A stretch of 64,000 nt of DNA from Pseudoalteromonas byunsanensis (GCF_001854475.1 NZ_MNAN01000028.1:336089-400088); one strand, 5' to 3'; positions 33,946-43,864 are shown, counted from the first letter of the stretch. Translations and numbers: made by a program. Notes: generated from the letters alone by a model not told the origin.

Positions 33946-34788
33946 ATGCAACAATTACCTACGGTCGATTATCGTGCGCCAGATGCTGCAGCACAATTTG
34001 TCGAGTCTTTACGCAATACAGGCTTTGGTGTGTTGAAAAACCACCCAATCCCACAGCAGTTAGTTGAGTCTATCTACAAAAACTGGCAAGAGTTTTTCAA
34101 CTCTGAGCAAAAGCATGAGTTTTTGTTCGACAAACAAACTCAAGATGGCTATTTTCCACCTGATGTATCAGAGGTTGCAAAAGGCTTTACTGTTAAAGAC
34201 ATCAAAGAGTACTTTCATGTTTACCCTAAAGGTCGCGTGCCTGCGCAATTAGAAGCTGAAGTTCGTGAATATTACCGACTAGCTAATGAGTTTGCAGCCC
34301 AGTTATTGAGCTGGGTACAAGAGCAAGCGCCAGAAGATGTACGCGCAAAGTTTTCAATTGACCTGAAAGACATGATTGCTAATTCTGAGCAAACGTTACT
34401 GCGTATATTACATTACCCGCCAATGACGGGCGATGAAGAGCCTGGTGCAATTCGTGCAGCTGCTCATGGAGATATTAATTTGCTAACGGTATTACCTGCT
34501 GCAAATGAGCCGGGCCTTCAGGTGCAAACTAAAGAGGGTGGTTGGCTTGATGTACCTTGTGACTTTGGTTCTTTAATCATTAATATTGGTGATATGTTGC
34601 AAGAGGCGTCTGGTGGATATTTCCCATCAACCATTCACAGAGTAATTAACCCAACAGGTAAAGCCTCTACGAAATCTCGCATTTCTTTACCGTTGTTTTT
34701 ACACCCTCGCCCTGATGTTGTTTTATCAGAGCGATACACCGCGGATAGCTACCTTCAGGAAAGGTTAGCTGAACTCGGCGTTAAATAG
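33946..34788 (+). CDS. Fe(II)/2-oxoglutarate-dependent oxygenase, IPNS-like
   Basis: The 280-residue protein belongs to the isopenicillin-N-synthase-like oxygenases. The N-terminal DIOX_N segment is TGFGVLKNHPIP. The iron triad is His174 and Asp176 (AAAHGDINLLT) and His231 (STIHRVINP); 2-oxoglutarate would bind Arg245 and Ser247 (SRISLPLF). The residues are complete, so it should be active. The substrate cannot be read from sequence and the neighbours give no hint. Confidence 0.9.
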   Translation: MQQLPTVDYRAPDAAAQFVESLRNTGFGVLKNHPIPQQLVESIYKNWQEFFNSEQKHEFLFDKQTQDGYFPPDVSEVAKGFTVKDIKEYFHVYPKGRVPAQLEAEVREYYRLANEFAAQLLSWVQEQAPEDVRAKFSIDLKDMIANSEQTLLRILHYPPMTGDEEPGAIRAAAHGDINLLTVLPAANEPGLQVQTKEGGWLDVPCDFGSLIINIGDMLQEASGGYFPSTIHRVINPTGKASTKSRISLPLFLHPRPDVVLSERYTADSYLQERLAELGVK

Positions 34789-34792
34789 AACA

Positions 34793-34815
34793 GAGCGGCA
34801 TAGCCGCTCTATTTG
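34793..34815 (+). terminator. Probable terminator after the oxygenase gene
   Basis: An AGAGCGGC-ata-GCCGCTCT hairpin is followed by ATTTGT, a short U-rich tail. Confidence 0.65.
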
Positions 34816-34957
34816 TATGTAATTCAATAAGTTAACAAGACTTACCCGCGAACTTTGTTTCTATATAATCAATATACTTATCAAAATTACGCTGACAACC
34901 TGATGATTCTGTGCAATATTAGAATTTTTCATTGTCGAACAAATTTGTCAAAAAAGT

Positions 34958-34975
34958 AATGACAACGCTGTCATT
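34958..34975. promoter_or_regulatory. NagR/NagC-type operator before nagK
   Basis: AATGACA-ACGC-TGTCATT is an 18-bp palindrome about 85 bp upstream of the nagK start. The same motif recurs before nagB, and it resembles LacI-type NagR sites described in marine gammaproteobacteria. Confidence 0.8.
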
Positions 34976-35059
34976 TTGTGTGTAACATTAATTCAACACG
35001 ACTCAATGCTCAGCAATAATTATAAAATTGAGCCAACTCCAATCGATAGAGGTCGCTAC

Positions 35060-35971
35060 ATGATGGCTAAACAGGTGCAACAAGACCAGTTATATATAGG
35101 TATAGACGGCGGAGGAACCAAATGCCGCGCTACTATCTACTCAAAGCAACACGGTGTGCTAGGCACTGGGCTGGGAGGTCCGGCAAATCCACTACATGGT
35201 CTTGAACGTACGTTAGAGTCAATCATGGTTTCTACACAGCTAGCTCTGCAAGATGCTGGCTTGCGCGTAGAGCAAGTTCATGAGCTCAACGCCGGAATGG
35301 GTCTAGCTGGCGTTAATTTACCGGCTCTATATGACAAAATCATGCAGTGGGATCACCCTTTCCGACAAATGTTCTTAACCACGGACTTACATACGGCTTG
35401 TATTGGAGCACATGAAGGACAGGACGGCGCAGTTATTATAACCGGCACTGGTTCGTGCGGTTTTTCTATCGTCAGCGGACGTTCTGTTAATTATGGTGGC
35501 CATGGTTTTGCGCAAGGTGACATTGGCAGTGGTGCTTGGATGGGTTTGGAAGCAATTAAAGCCGTATTACTTGACTTAGATGGGTTGGGCAAAAGTACCG
35601 CATTGACAGATATGTTCAAATCTCACTTTAATACACTCACTGCAATGGGAATTGCTGAACAAACGGCAGGGCAACCGTCTAGCGGATACGCCAAACTAGC
35701 TCGATTTGTATTTAGTGCTGCAGAACAAGAAGATGAAGTTGCGCTATCTATTGTCACTCAGGGGGCAGATTATATTAGCCGCCTAGCAAAACGTTTATTA
35801 GAAAACCAGCCACCTCGCTTATCGATGATTGGTGGATTGGCCGAGCCACTAAATAAATGGTTAGACCCTGATGTTGCTGCGCGTGTTGAGCTTCCAAAGC
35901 AGCCACCTGAGATGGGCGCGATTTATTTTGCGATTCAGAATGTAGAGCAGAGTTTGGAAAAGGTTAATTAA
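35060..35971 (+). CDS. nagK: N-acetylglucosamine kinase, BadF/BcrA ATPase family
   Basis: It phosphorylates GlcNAc to GlcNAc-6-phosphate after non-PTS uptake. The 303-residue product has the phosphate-1 motif GIDGGGTKCRA, then GTGSCGFS and GDIGSGAWMGLEA, typical of the BadF/BadG/BcrA family. The ATG at 35060 follows GAGG at 7 bp; the frame extends 84 bp upstream across the operator and is not used. Its stop codon overlaps the nagA ATG, showing translational coupling. Confidence 0.9.
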   Translation: MMAKQVQQDQLYIGIDGGGTKCRATIYSKQHGVLGTGLGGPANPLHGLERTLESIMVSTQLALQDAGLRVEQVHELNAGMGLAGVNLPALYDKIMQWDHPFRQMFLTTDLHTACIGAHEGQDGAVIITGTGSCGFSIVSGRSVNYGGHGFAQGDIGSGAWMGLEAIKAVLLDLDGLGKSTALTDMFKSHFNTLTAMGIAEQTAGQPSSGYAKLARFVFSAAEQEDEVALSIVTQGADYISRLAKRLLENQPPRLSMIGGLAEPLNKWLDPDVAARVELPKQPPEMGAIYFAIQNVEQSLEKVN

Positions 35972-37095
35972 TGACGACACACATATATCGAGCGGATAAG
36001 CTATTTGACGGTTTTGATTTTAAAGAAAATGTTTGTTTTGCTGTAAAAGACGGAAAAATAAGCTTTGATGTTGACGCTCACAGTGACTCCATTAAGCCTC
36101 TATCAGGACTGGTAGTTCCCGGGTTCATAGATGTTCAGGTCAATGGCGGTGGCGGGGCATTTTTCAATGCTCAGCAGTCGAGTGCTTGTTTAGAGAAGAT
36201 GTTGTTAGCGCATGGTCAGTATGGTTCAACAGCTATCATGCCAACTTTGATCACTGACAAAATAGAAGTGATGAAAGCTGCAGCAGATGCGACGGCTCAG
36301 GCCGTAGCTAACAAGCAAAAAGGTATTGTTGGGATCCATTTTGAGGGACCACATTTATCTCACCCTAAAAAGGGTACCCATAGCGAGCAGTATATTAGGC
36401 CTATTTCGCAAGAAGAGTTTGCTATCTACGCACGTCAAGATTTAGGTATAAAAATGGTCACCTTAGCGCCTGAAACAGTGCCGTTGGAAGATATTAAACG
36501 TTTGGTTGCGCTCGGAGTAAAGGTCAGTATTGGGCATTCTAATGCCGACTTTGATACGACGATGGCTGCACTTCATGTTGGAGCAGACGGTTTCACGCAT
36601 CTATTTAATGCTATGTCCGCGTTCACATCTCGCGAGCCAGGTGTTGTTGGTGCCGCATTGTGGGATGACAATAGCTGGTGTGGAATAATTGTCGATGGGC
36701 ATCATGTTCATAGTACCTCGGCAAAGCTGGCGATTCGTACAAAACAGCGTGGCAAAATAATGTTAGTTACGGATGCGATGCCACCTGTTGGCACAAATGA
36801 CATGGAGTTTGACTTCTTCGATGGCCGTAAGGTGATACGAACAGGTGATAGGCTGAACTCTAGCACGGGAGAACTAGCTGGTAGTGTATTAGATATGTCC
36901 AGTGCGGTACGCAACACTGTAAATGAACTGGAAGTGTCATTGAGTGAAAGCTTACGAATGGCTTCACTCTATCCAGCTCAATATTTAGGGCTTAAGGCTA
37001 AGGGGCACTTACTCGAAGGGGCGGATGCAGACTTCGTGGTATTAGATGAGCAATTGTTTACACAATCCACTTACATCGCTGGACATCAATTATAG
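35971..37095 (+). CDS. nagA: N-acetylglucosamine-6-phosphate deacetylase
   Basis: It converts GlcNAc-6-phosphate to glucosamine-6-phosphate and acetate. The 374-residue product shows GFIDVQVNGGGGAFFN, the metal ligand HFEGPHL, GHSNADFD, THLFNAMSAF and the catalytic Asp in LVTDAMPPVG. It overlaps nagK by one base and is followed by a terminator, so nagKA form one unit. Confidence 0.96.
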   Translation: MTTHIYRADKLFDGFDFKENVCFAVKDGKISFDVDAHSDSIKPLSGLVVPGFIDVQVNGGGGAFFNAQQSSACLEKMLLAHGQYGSTAIMPTLITDKIEVMKAAADATAQAVANKQKGIVGIHFEGPHLSHPKKGTHSEQYIRPISQEEFAIYARQDLGIKMVTLAPETVPLEDIKRLVALGVKVSIGHSNADFDTTMAALHVGADGFTHLFNAMSAFTSREPGVVGAALWDDNSWCGIIVDGHHVHSTSAKLAIRTKQRGKIMLVTDAMPPVGTNDMEFDFFDGRKVIRTGDRLNSSTGELAGSVLDMSSAVRNTVNELEVSLSESLRMASLYPAQYLGLKAKGHLLEGADADFVVLDEQLFTQSTYIAGHQL

Positions 37096-37108
37096 ATTTC
37101 CCTGAATG

Positions 37109-37140
37109 AAAACCCCGTTGCAGTTTAACGGGGCTTTTTC
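37109..37140 (+). terminator. Terminator between nagA and nagX
   Basis: A CCCCGTT-gcagttt-AACGGGG hairpin followed by CTTTTTC. nagX probably receives read-through or has its own weak promoter. Confidence 0.8.
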
Positions 37141-37157
37141 CTTTTAGGAGGGCCAAA

Positions 37158-38291
37158 ATGAATACAATAATAAAGAAAAAACGCCTCGCGTCATTAGATG
37201 CATTGCGAGGAATGGATATGTTTTGGATTTTAGGTGGACAGTCAATTTTTGCTGCGTTATTTGTGCTAACGGGCTGGCAAGGGTGGAAGCTCTTCGAAGC
37301 ACATACGCTACATAGCCAGTGGCATGGTTTCACGTTTTATGACTTGATATTCCCATTATTTATATTTCTCTCTGGTGTGGCGATGGGTCTTTCCCCTAAA
37401 CGGATTGACGAGTTACCCTTTTCACAGCGCAAACCCTACTATCAAAAGGCATTAAAAAGACTCCTGTTATTATGTTTTTTAGGGGTTTTGTATAACCACG
37501 GCTGGGGAACAGGCATACCTGCGGCTTTGGACGAAATACGCTATTCGAGTGTATTGGGACGTATCGCTATCGCTTGGTTTTTTTGTGCGCTATTGGTGTG
37601 GCATACCAGCGCACGAGTTCAGGCGATTGTGGCGGTAGGTATTTTGCTGTTTTATTGGCTTTTGCTCTGTTTTATTCCCGTTCCAGGGGGAGATGCAGGC
37701 GATTTAAGTGCGATGGGGGCGGGTAGTTGGAATGCTTGGTTTGACAAGCATCTACTGCCAGGAATTAGTTACCAGAACCGGGTCGTTGACCCAGAAGGAG
37801 TACTTTCCAGTTTGCCTGCTATTGTTAATGCAATTGCCGGAGTATTTGTCGGTCGTTTTATTGCTCAAGCTGAATGTTTTGGTCAATGGCGCAGTGTGGC
37901 TATGCTTTTTGCAGCAGGGGTGGTGAGTGTACTGGTGGGCTGGATATGGGATTGGCATTTTCCTGTAAATAAAGAATTGTGGAGCAGTTCATTTGTCTTG
38001 GTAACGGTTGGATGGAGTGCCATATTATTCGCGGCTTTTTATGCTTTGGTGGATGTGCTAAATGGACAGCGTCTCGCTTATCCATTTATTATTATTGGCG
38101 CAAACTCCATCATTATTTATCTTGCCTCTTCATTGGTTAACTGGACCTATATTAGTAAAAGTTTGTTTGGTGCTCTGGTGAGCGCATCAGATCCACAATG
38201 GCAGCCTTTACTCTCTGTTATTGCTCTTTTATTAGTGCAGTTGTTGGTATTACACTGGATGTACAAGCGTAAGATTTTCGTCAGTGTATGA
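37158..38291 (+). CDS. nagX: NagX, DUF5009 acetyltransferase-like membrane protein
   Basis: Inner-membrane protein of 377 residues with about ten hydrophobic helices. The start RLASLDALRGMDMFWIL is the hallmark of the heparan-alpha-glucosaminide N-acetyltransferase-like (DUF5009) family, and FYDLIFPLFIFLSGVAMGLS follows. In marine gammaproteobacteria this gene (nagX) is a regular part of GlcNAc clusters; its exact reaction or transport role is not settled. GGAGG precedes the ATG. It lies between nagA and nagB. Confidence 0.88.
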   Translation: MNTIIKKKRLASLDALRGMDMFWILGGQSIFAALFVLTGWQGWKLFEAHTLHSQWHGFTFYDLIFPLFIFLSGVAMGLSPKRIDELPFSQRKPYYQKALKRLLLLCFLGVLYNHGWGTGIPAALDEIRYSSVLGRIAIAWFFCALLVWHTSARVQAIVAVGILLFYWLLLCFIPVPGGDAGDLSAMGAGSWNAWFDKHLLPGISYQNRVVDPEGVLSSLPAIVNAIAGVFVGRFIAQAECFGQWRSVAMLFAAGVVSVLVGWIWDWHFPVNKELWSSSFVLVTVGWSAILFAAFYALVDVLNGQRLAYPFIIIGANSIIIYLASSLVNWTYISKSLFGALVSASDPQWQPLLSVIALLLVQLLVLHWMYKRKIFVSV

Positions 38292-38318
38292 TAGTAAAAT
38301 TAATTTATTTCAATGTCT

Positions 38319-38357
38319 GCAAGCCCGCACTAAATGCGGGCTTGCGTGTTTTTGACC
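38319..38357 (+). terminator. Probable terminator after nagX
   Basis: GCAAGCCCGCA-ctaaa-TGCGGGCTTGC is an 11-bp perfect stem, followed shortly by GTTTTT. Confidence 0.75.
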
Positions 38358-38413
38358 TAAAAATAGAGAATTTTCCTTCACTTTTACTTTACAAAGCATT
38401 TTATTCTGATAAT

Positions 38414-38431
38414 AATGACAGCGTTGTCATA
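38414..38431. promoter_or_regulatory. NagR/NagC-type operator before nagB
   Basis: AATGACA-GCGT-TGTCATA repeats the palindrome found before nagK. It lies 117 bp before the nagB start, so nagKA and nagB should be co-regulated. Confidence 0.8.
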
Positions 38432-38547
38432 ATGGTAATGCCTAATTACAGTGTATCCCAATTAGGTTTGATCTGGCCTTCCTTTGATTGCACGCGAAGT
38501 AAGGTTCAGATCCCATTTTTCTTTGTACTCAACACCGAGCCTATACT

Positions 38548-39342
38548 ATGCAAATTGTTATTATGAATGATGCCGCAGAAGTGGCAGCCTATGGCGCAGA
38601 TATTTTCTCAACTCAGTTACAACGCAAAGCTGAATCAGTCTTAGGCTTGGCAACTGGCTCAACACCAGTGGCTCTGTATCAAGAACTTATTCGTCGCAAT
38701 CGCGAAGGGGTGATTAGTTTCAAAGATGCAACCACGTTTAATTTAGACGAATACCTAGGTCTGAATGGTTCTCACCCACAAAGCTACCGATTCTTTATGG
38801 ATGAGCAGTTGTTTAATCATATCGACATCGATAAAGACAATACACATGTTCCACCTGGTGATGCGAAAAACCCGATGACAGCATGTCAGGATTATGAAGC
38901 CCGCATGGCAGCAGCCGGAGGGGTCGATTTACAATTGTTGGGTATTGGCCGTAATGGTCATATTGGGTTTAACGAACCCTCGTCTGGCCTAACTTCTCGG
39001 ACGCGCGTCAAAACTCTTACCAGAGAAACAATCGAAGATAATGCACGTTTCTTTGAAGAAGGTGAATACCAGCCTCATTTATCTATCACTATGGGCATTG
39101 GCACTATTTTGGATGCCAGAAAAGTTGTGTTACTTGCCACAGGAGAAAATAAGGCTGATGCTGTTCGTGATATGGTAGAAGGACCACTAACGGCCTCCTG
39201 TCCTGCCTCAGCATTGCAACTACACAAAGATGCGGTAGTAGTGATTGACCTAGCAGCCGCATCTAAGCTTAAAGATATTGAATTTTATCAACATATTGAA
39301 GCTGAAAACCAGAAGCTTCAAGATTACCTTGCCTCTTTGTAG
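38548..39342 (+). CDS. nagB: Glucosamine-6-phosphate deaminase
   Basis: It converts glucosamine-6-phosphate to fructose-6-phosphate and ammonia, the last step of GlcNAc use. The 264-residue product contains [22 protein letters not shown], the catalytic region [14 protein letters not shown], and matches the usual length. The ribosome site is weak. It is a separate transcription unit with its own operator and a strong terminator. Confidence 0.96.
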   Translation: MQIVIMNDAAEVAAYGADIFSTQLQRKAESVLGLATGSTPVALYQELIRRNREGVISFKDATTFNLDEYLGLNGSHPQSYRFFMDEQLFNHIDIDKDNTHVPPGDAKNPMTACQDYEARMAAAGGVDLQLLGIGRNGHIGFNEPSSGLTSRTRVKTLTRETIEDNARFFEEGEYQPHLSITMGIGTILDARKVVLLATGENKADAVRDMVEGPLTASCPASALQLHKDAVVVIDLAAASKLKDIEFYQHIEAENQKLQDYLASL

Positions 39343-39362
39343 TGTGGAGTTACACTATAGTT

Positions 39363-39388
39363 TAAAGCCCGAAAGGGCTTTTTTTTTT
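39363..39388 (+). terminator. Rho-independent terminator after nagB
   Basis: An AAAGCCC-gaa-GGGCTTT hairpin followed by a long T run. Confidence 0.92.
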
Positions 39389-39491
39389 GCTCGTTTTGCA
39401 AGCGTAATGGGTGTTCCCTGCGGTGGTAGGAGTTTAGCTTTTAGTGTGTATGTGGTAGTTTTATGCAAACATTTTCAACAAGGACTAGGCT

Positions 39492-40415
39492 TTGTTACAT
39501 TACTCGTATATGCACCTCAATCGTGCCTCCAATGAACGCAAAGATCAGCAGTGGATAGAGCAGCAAAAAAACTCAAATAGCCTTTGGCTACTCATTGATA
39601 AAGACCGAAACCTAGTCAATGTAGCCTGTAGTGAACTGCACTTACTTACTTTCACACAGGTAAGTCATTTTGACAAAAAAAATGCCATTTTACTTGGTGT
39701 CGATGAGCAGTATAGTTATTTTGCTTTGGATGTATCGGGCTCTGAACATACAACGGACCTGCTTGCTAGCAGTGAACTTGAGTTTGTTGATATGCGCAAT
39801 ATTGGCCTGCAACTTGATTACAACATGGCTTCGGTAGGTGTGCTAGCGAGAGGATTATGTTATTGGCATAAGACTCACCGTTTTTGTGGCCGCTGTGGTT
39901 ACACCAATGAAAGCATTGAGGGTGGGCATGCTAGGCTTTGTCAAAATAGCCAATGTAGACATATGACATTTCCGCGTACGGATCCTGCGGTGATTATGTT
40001 GATAACCCACACTTTTGAGGATGGTATTGAACGGTGTTTAATGGGCCGTCAGGCGAATTGGCCAGAGGGCGTGTATTCAACGTTAGCTGGTTTTGTTGAC
40101 CCTGGAGAAACTCTAGAGCAGGCGGTAATAAGGGAAGTCAAAGAAGAAGCCAATATTGACGTGACTGACGTTGAATATATTGCTTCGCAACCTTGGCCAT
40201 TTCCATCATCATTGATGCTGGGTTTTATCGGCAAAGCAAGCACCACCGACATTAAAATTGATCAAGATGATTTAGAAGATGCGCAATGGTTTTCTCGTGA
40301 ACAATTAAATGCTTTTGGTCAGTGGGGTGATACAGACTCCGGTTTCAAGTTGACGCGTCCTGATTCTATTTCACGTTATTTAGTTGAATATTGGCGCGCA
40401 CACATAAAGGTATAA
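39492..40415 (+). CDS. nudC: NAD(+) diphosphatase / NADH pyrophosphatase NudC
   Basis: Nudix hydrolase that cleaves NAD(H) and, in E. coli, removes NAD caps from RNA. It has a zinc ribbon (CGRCG ... CQNSQC), the Nudix box starting GFVDPGETLEQAVIREV and the NudC-specific SQPWPFPSSLM. The start is unsettled: the TTG at 39492 has AAGGA 7 bp upstream, while the first ATG at 39510 has no ribosome site. metC begins 2 bp after its stop, so they form an operon. Confidence 0.93.
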   Translation: MLHYSYMHLNRASNERKDQQWIEQQKNSNSLWLLIDKDRNLVNVACSELHLLTFTQVSHFDKKNAILLGVDEQYSYFALDVSGSEHTTDLLASSELEFVDMRNIGLQLDYNMASVGVLARGLCYWHKTHRFCGRCGYTNESIEGGHARLCQNSQCRHMTFPRTDPAVIMLITHTFEDGIERCLMGRQANWPEGVYSTLAGFVDPGETLEQAVIREVKEEANIDVTDVEYIASQPWPFPSSLMLGFIGKASTTDIKIDQDDLEDAQWFSREQLNAFGQWGDTDSGFKLTRPDSISRYLVEYWRAHIKV

Positions 40416-40417
40416 AA

Positions 40418-41587
40418 ATGAAAAAGAATACAAAGCTGGTAAGTGCCGGTCGCAAATCTCAGTATACACAAGGCGTAGTTAATCCGGTTGTTCAGCGGGC
40501 CTCAACAGTGGTGTTTGACAGTGTTGCCGATTTGCATGAAGCTATTAAAGAACGGGGTAATCGCACCCTGTTTTATGGTCGTCGTGGCACCCATACTCAT
40601 TACGCCTTGCAAGACGCAATAATGGAGCTTGAAAACGGAGCTGGCTGTGCATTGTACCCTTGTGGAGCGGCGGCAATAAGTCAGTCATTGTTATCTTTCT
40701 TAAAGGCCGGAGATCACTTATTGATGGTTGATACCGCCTATGAACCAACTAGAGACTTTTGCGATAAAATCTTAGCTGGTCTTGGAATAAGCACAACATA
40801 CTACGATCCAATGATTGGCGCTGGCATTGACGCTTTGATTCAAGAAAATACCAAAGTGCTATTTTTAGAGTCGCCAGGCTCTATCACCATGGAAGTACAG
40901 GACGTACCAAGTTTAGTTAAAGTGGCAAAGCAACATGGTGTGATGACTATGCTAGATAATACCTATGGTAATGGTTGGCATTACAAGCCACTCGATCATG
41001 GAGTAGACATTAGTATTCAGGCTGCAACCAAGTACATAGTGGGGCATTCAGATGTGATGATGGGTGTTGCTGTGGCAAATGAAAAGTACTGGTCAACTCT
41101 TAGAGAACACTCATATTTGTTAGGGCAATGTACTTCTGCTGATGATGCTTATCTTGCTTTGCGAGGCTTACGCACCATGCCGGTTAGATTAGCGCAACAT
41201 GAAAAAGCGGCTCTAACAGTCGCTCAATGGCTAAGTGAGCATCCGTTGGTGGACCATGTAAGACACCCTGCAATGCCAACGTGTCCGGGACATGAGTTTT
41301 TTAAGCGCGACTTTAACGGTAGTAATGGCTTGTTCTCTTTTGTGATGCGTACAGGTACACAAAAGGCAATTAATGCGTTTCTAGATGCATTAGAGCACTT
41401 TAAAATGGGATTTTCATGGGGAGGTTACGAGAGCCTAGTCACAGCCAACAAAACTATGGCTGGGCTTCGTAGCACGACAGGTTGGGATAAGGGACCAGTT
41501 ATCCGCTTGCACATAGGCCTAGAAGATGTAGAAGATTTAATATTGGATTTGGGTCAAGCACTGGAAGTTTACCAACAAAATTGCTGA
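40418..41587 (+). CDS. metC: Cystathionine beta-lyase
   Basis: PLP enzyme that splits cystathionine to homocysteine, pyruvate and ammonia in methionine synthesis. The product of about 389 residues belongs to the Cys/Met metabolism family: GTHTHYALQDAIMELE, ALYPCGAAAIS, the PLP lysine K205 in QAATKYIVGHSDVMMG, and FSWGGYESL, which favours beta-lyase over gamma-synthase. The ATG at 40418 has AAAGG; an upstream in-frame ATG lies inside nudC. Confidence 0.93.
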   Translation: MKKNTKLVSAGRKSQYTQGVVNPVVQRASTVVFDSVADLHEAIKERGNRTLFYGRRGTHTHYALQDAIMELENGAGCALYPCGAAAISQSLLSFLKAGDHLLMVDTAYEPTRDFCDKILAGLGISTTYYDPMIGAGIDALIQENTKVLFLESPGSITMEVQDVPSLVKVAKQHGVMTMLDNTYGNGWHYKPLDHGVDISIQAATKYIVGHSDVMMGVAVANEKYWSTLREHSYLLGQCTSADDAYLALRGLRTMPVRLAQHEKAALTVAQWLSEHPLVDHVRHPAMPTCPGHEFFKRDFNGSNGLFSFVMRTGTQKAINAFLDALEHFKMGFSWGGYESLVTANKTMAGLRSTTGWDKGPVIRLHIGLEDVEDLILDLGQALEVYQQNC

Positions 41588-41604
41588 TGATGTGCAGCCG
41601 CTAT

Positions 41605-41633
41605 ATAGCCCACTTTTGAAGTGGGCTTTTTTG
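41605..41633 (+). terminator. Rho-independent terminator after metC
   Basis: An AGCCCACTT-ttg-AAGTGGGCT hairpin followed by TTTTTTG. Confidence 0.92.
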
Positions 41634-41639
41634 TTCTGC

Positions 41640-42511
41640 AACCGTTTTAGTTAAAAATACTGGCATGACTTAATCAATAACTGTTGATTTAAATAACATG
41701 ACAGAGAGTGGGTAGCATCAAATTACACACTGTTGATGTGCTGTATGCCAGACATTAGTGCTCAAAGCGTGCAATATTTCTCTTGCAGCGTAGAGTTGAA
41801 AAACCCTCTATCCTAGATAGAAGCTTCATATTTTATTTATCTACGAGCGCATTTATTAAATTATTCATACCTTATTCCTTTTTATTATAAATGGTGTTTT
41901 ATGTTGCTAAATAAGGTGGTAAAAGAATTATTACTCTAAATGATGTGTTTTTTATCATTATTTATTTAACAATGTTGCTTGATTTTCACCGCTAAGAAAC
42001 TTTCCTCAAATTTTAATACTTTTATCAAAATAACTTCATAATTGCAGTTTTCGTAGGCTCGTAGGAATACTTTTATAGTTGTTCGCGGATCTTTAACTTT
42101 TTACCTTCTACTTTTCTCTTTCATAACTGTCTTGGTTCTGCTTCCTATCGTGAACAGTGGCACATGTCCGTTGTTGTACTGTATTACGCAATTGCTCTAA
42201 TACTTTATTGTTAAGTTTTTTTCTTCTCGGAATTTCTTGAAGAATACAAAGTTCAATGTGCTGTACCTGATTAATATTAAGTGAATTTATGTTGCTGCTT
42301 GGTTAAATTTTAGAGTTATTAAGCTTGTCTTTTTACTGAATATTGCCTTTTACTGAATATTACCAATTTATAAATATTGCTGAATAAATGGTTTTATTTA
42401 GTTGTTTTATTCTAATTTTTAAATGATTGCGTAATATTTAATGCCTTGTTTGTTGTTTTTTTTGCATGGTACTATCTGCCGCGTTTTAAACGTGTCTATA
42501 TTTTTTAAGGA
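41640..42511. other. AT-rich gene-free leader of the polyketide cluster
   Basis: No coding frame is seen in about 870 bp. The sequence is markedly T-rich on the plus strand. A 17-bp tandem duplication (TTTTACTGAATATT plus three bases, at 42331 and 42348) is present. A weak promoter candidate before the first cluster gene is TTGTTT (42446) and TACTAT (42470) with an 18-bp spacer. The length and composition suggest a boundary of acquired DNA and a regulated long leader. Confidence 0.6.
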
Positions 42512-43864
42512 ATGGCTTTGGGTGTTTTTTTAAGATTTTTTTCTGTTTTTAATTTCTATGTTGTAGCTAATTTATTGTTCTCTTCGTGTGCTTTATCAGA
42601 TGAGATTGAAAGTGAGTATTTGATGGAATACTCCACGGTTTATAATGTTGATGAATCATATTTAAATAAATCAGAATTAAAACTTAAGCTTGAATTTGAT
42701 TGGGAGCTAGAAAGTGGAAAGCTTTTTTTCTCAAATACATTTTCTTTTGATCTTGGGGGGAATTTGGAAAGAGGCAACCCCTATGAAAATGAGCCATCTG
42801 CCGCTGGTCACAGAATAGCATTATTCGGAAGTGATAATGTTTTATTTGACCTGAGAGAGTTTTATTACCAAACGGAGCTTTTTGGTCACGAACTGACGGT
42901 TGGGAAACAGCAAATTGCTTGGGGTCAAGCAGATGGCGTGGCTGTATTAGACCTTGTTAATCCAATTCGCTACCGTGAGTTTGTTTTAGAGGATTTAGAA
43001 GATGCGAGGATCCCATTATGGTCTGTTCGCTACGATTTATATTTTGATGACTTTAGCGCTCAATTAATTTGGATTCCTGATCAATCTTATAGTGAGTTTG
43101 CTAATAATGACAGTGAATTTGTTTTAACTTCATCAAGGCTAATGCCTCAGTATCCTAGTCCATATCCTGCCGAATATATTATAGAACCAGTAGATAAACC
43201 AAATAGTGTAATCAAGGACTCAGACTATGGTTTTGAAATTTCAAAACAGATATCTGGCTTGGATATAAACGTAAACTATCTGAATCATTATTATGATAGA
43301 CCTGCATTTTTAAGGTTTATTAATCTTGAAAGTGACATTCCTAAAGTTACTGTTCATGAAACTTTCAAAAAAACAAAAACATATGGGTTTGGTCTCAATC
43401 GAGGGTATTCGGACTACGTTATCAGGGCTGAAGTCGCATACTCTACTAATCGATATTATATAGATTATGACGCGAGAGATTTTGACGGTGTTCAAATATC
43501 TCCAGAGTTAAATTATGTAATTGGTGTTGACTATTATGGATTTGAATCTTCAATGGTTAGCTTTCAGTTTTATCAAAGTAGAATACTTGATTATAAGCCG
43601 ACATTATCTGTTGTTGAAAATGACGAGATTATCACATTTCTTTATCGACTGAGTACGTGGAATGATAATTTGGATATAGAGGCGCAATGGTTTTATGACG
43701 TGCATGACCATGATGGTTTAGTCAGATTTAGTGGTGATTATAGAATTTCAGATAATTATTCGTTGTCTATTTATTTGAATAATTTCTATGGGGATTATAT
43801 AGGAGTTTTTGGTCAATATGACGATAGAGATCAGATTGGTCTTAATTTTAAATGGTATTTTTAA
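42512..43864 (+). CDS. DUF1302-like outer-membrane beta-barrel protein
   Basis: The product has 450 residues with a hydrophobic N-terminus that reads as a signal peptide, then many aromatic-rich alternating strands ending in Phe (YDDRDQIGLNFKWYF), typical of outer-membrane barrels. The block VGKQQIAWGQADGVAVLDLVN followed by YREFVLEDLEDARIPLW is characteristic of DUF1302 proteins, which commonly accompany MMPL/RND exporters. It is AT-rich compared with upstream genes. The start is unclear: AAGGA directly abuts the ATG at 42512, so the TTG at 42518 could be used. It is the first gene of the polyketide operon and probably the outer-membrane partner of the exporter at the other end. Confidence 0.75.
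   Translation: MALGVFLRFFSVFNFYVVANLLFSSCALSDEIESEYLMEYSTVYNVDESYLNKSELKLKLEFDWELESGKLFFSNTFSFDLGGNLERGNPYENEPSAAGHRIALFGSDNVLFDLREFYYQTELFGHELTVGKQQIAWGQADGVAVLDLVNPIRYREFVLEDLEDARIPLWSVRYDLYFDDFSAQLIWIPDQSYSEFANNDSEFVLTSSRLMPQYPSPYPAEYIIEPVDKPNSVIKDSDYGFEISKQISGLDINVNYLNHYYDRPAFLRFINLESDIPKVTVHETFKKTKTYGFGLNRGYSDYVIRAEVAYSTNRYYIDYDARDFDGVQISPELNYVIGVDYYGFESSMVSFQFYQSRILDYKPTLSVVENDEIITFLYRLSTWNDNLDIEAQWFYDVHDHDGLVRFSGDYRISDNYSLSIYLNNFYGDYIGVFGQYDDRDQIGLNFKWYF

Noticed and set aside
38288..38566. Short plus-strand frame between nagX and nagB
   Set aside because: It spans the terminator and the NagR-type operator and overlaps the nagB start; it is regulatory DNA.
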